A stretch of DNA of 32,852 nucleotides, from assembly GCA_902493125.1 (NCBI GenBank), contig CABUOF010000019.1:1-32852 (forward strand). The letters run 5' to 3'. Positions within the stretch are counted from its first letter, which is position 1. Every line of letters begins with the position of its first letter. A model generated the notes under the pieces. That model saw only the letters and a program-made list of their open reading frames with translations, was not told the origin of the DNA and did no database searches. Source of the DNA: an uncultured Collinsella sp. GTDB lineage: Bacteria > Actinomycetota > Coriobacteriia > Coriobacteriales > Coriobacteriaceae. Below, one piece after another: positions 32,848 through 32,852 of this stretch. The position numbers were made by a program, and so were the translations under genes.

Positions 32848-32852
32848 GGGCC

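Overview
The window looks like chromosomal DNA of a high-GC Gram-positive gut bacterium of the class Coriobacteriia, most likely Collinsella or a close relative. This is an inference from the gene content, the GC-rich codon use, the strong AGGAGG-type ribosome binding sites, an intracellular choloylglycine (bile salt) hydrolase and the mix of PTS, NCS2 and LysR genes; no rRNA gene or other marker is present to prove it. I see no tRNA, rRNA, CRISPR array, transposase, phage gene or origin.

Layout. 1-5395 (minus strand): two related cyclic-di-GMP proteins (a GGDEF-PAS-GGDEF' protein and a longer GGDEF-PAS-GGDEF'-GGDEF''-EAL protein), then a flavodoxin-like reductase and a partial ArsC/Spx-like protein. 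5396-5719 is a divergent promoter region. 5720-6589: patatin-like lipase. 6691-8740 (minus): thiamine salvage operon thiM, thiamine-binding protein, thiE under a TPP riboswitch with a terminator. 8751-8852: a roughly 100-base inverted-repeat element. 8893-13454 (plus): HAD phosphatase, LysR regulator, MetE-like methyltransferase, uracil permease. 13515-15631 (minus): esterase and guanine/hypoxanthine-type permease. 15824-17340 (plus): a peptide deformylase-like protein with an altered active site and a bile salt hydrolase family protein. 17422-20723 (minus): Kup potassium transporter and an EamA exporter, with a LysR gene divergent from the latter. 21862-23382: a Cro/CI-type HTH domain fused in frame to an AlaA-like aminotransferase. 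23609-28689 (plus): a compact locus of an amidohydrolase-fold protein, two neutral-ceramidase-like proteins and a beta-glucoside-type PTS EIIBC. 28813-30183 (minus): LysR regulator and a second peptide deformylase-like protein. 30389-31804: MFS exporter. 31957-32820: an acidic protein with a winged-helix-like centre and an RGG-repeat tail, preceded by a leader with four short hairpins.

Best candidates for undescribed biology are (1) the amidohydrolase / paired ceramidase-like / PTS locus, where canonical metal ligands appear lost in at least one and probably two of the proteins and all lack secretion signals; (2) the HTH-aminotransferase fusion with a well-placed internal ribosome binding site that would also make a free 405-residue enzyme; and (3) the RGG-tailed protein with its hairpin-rich leader. 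All functional assignments come from reading motifs by eye; no database search was run.
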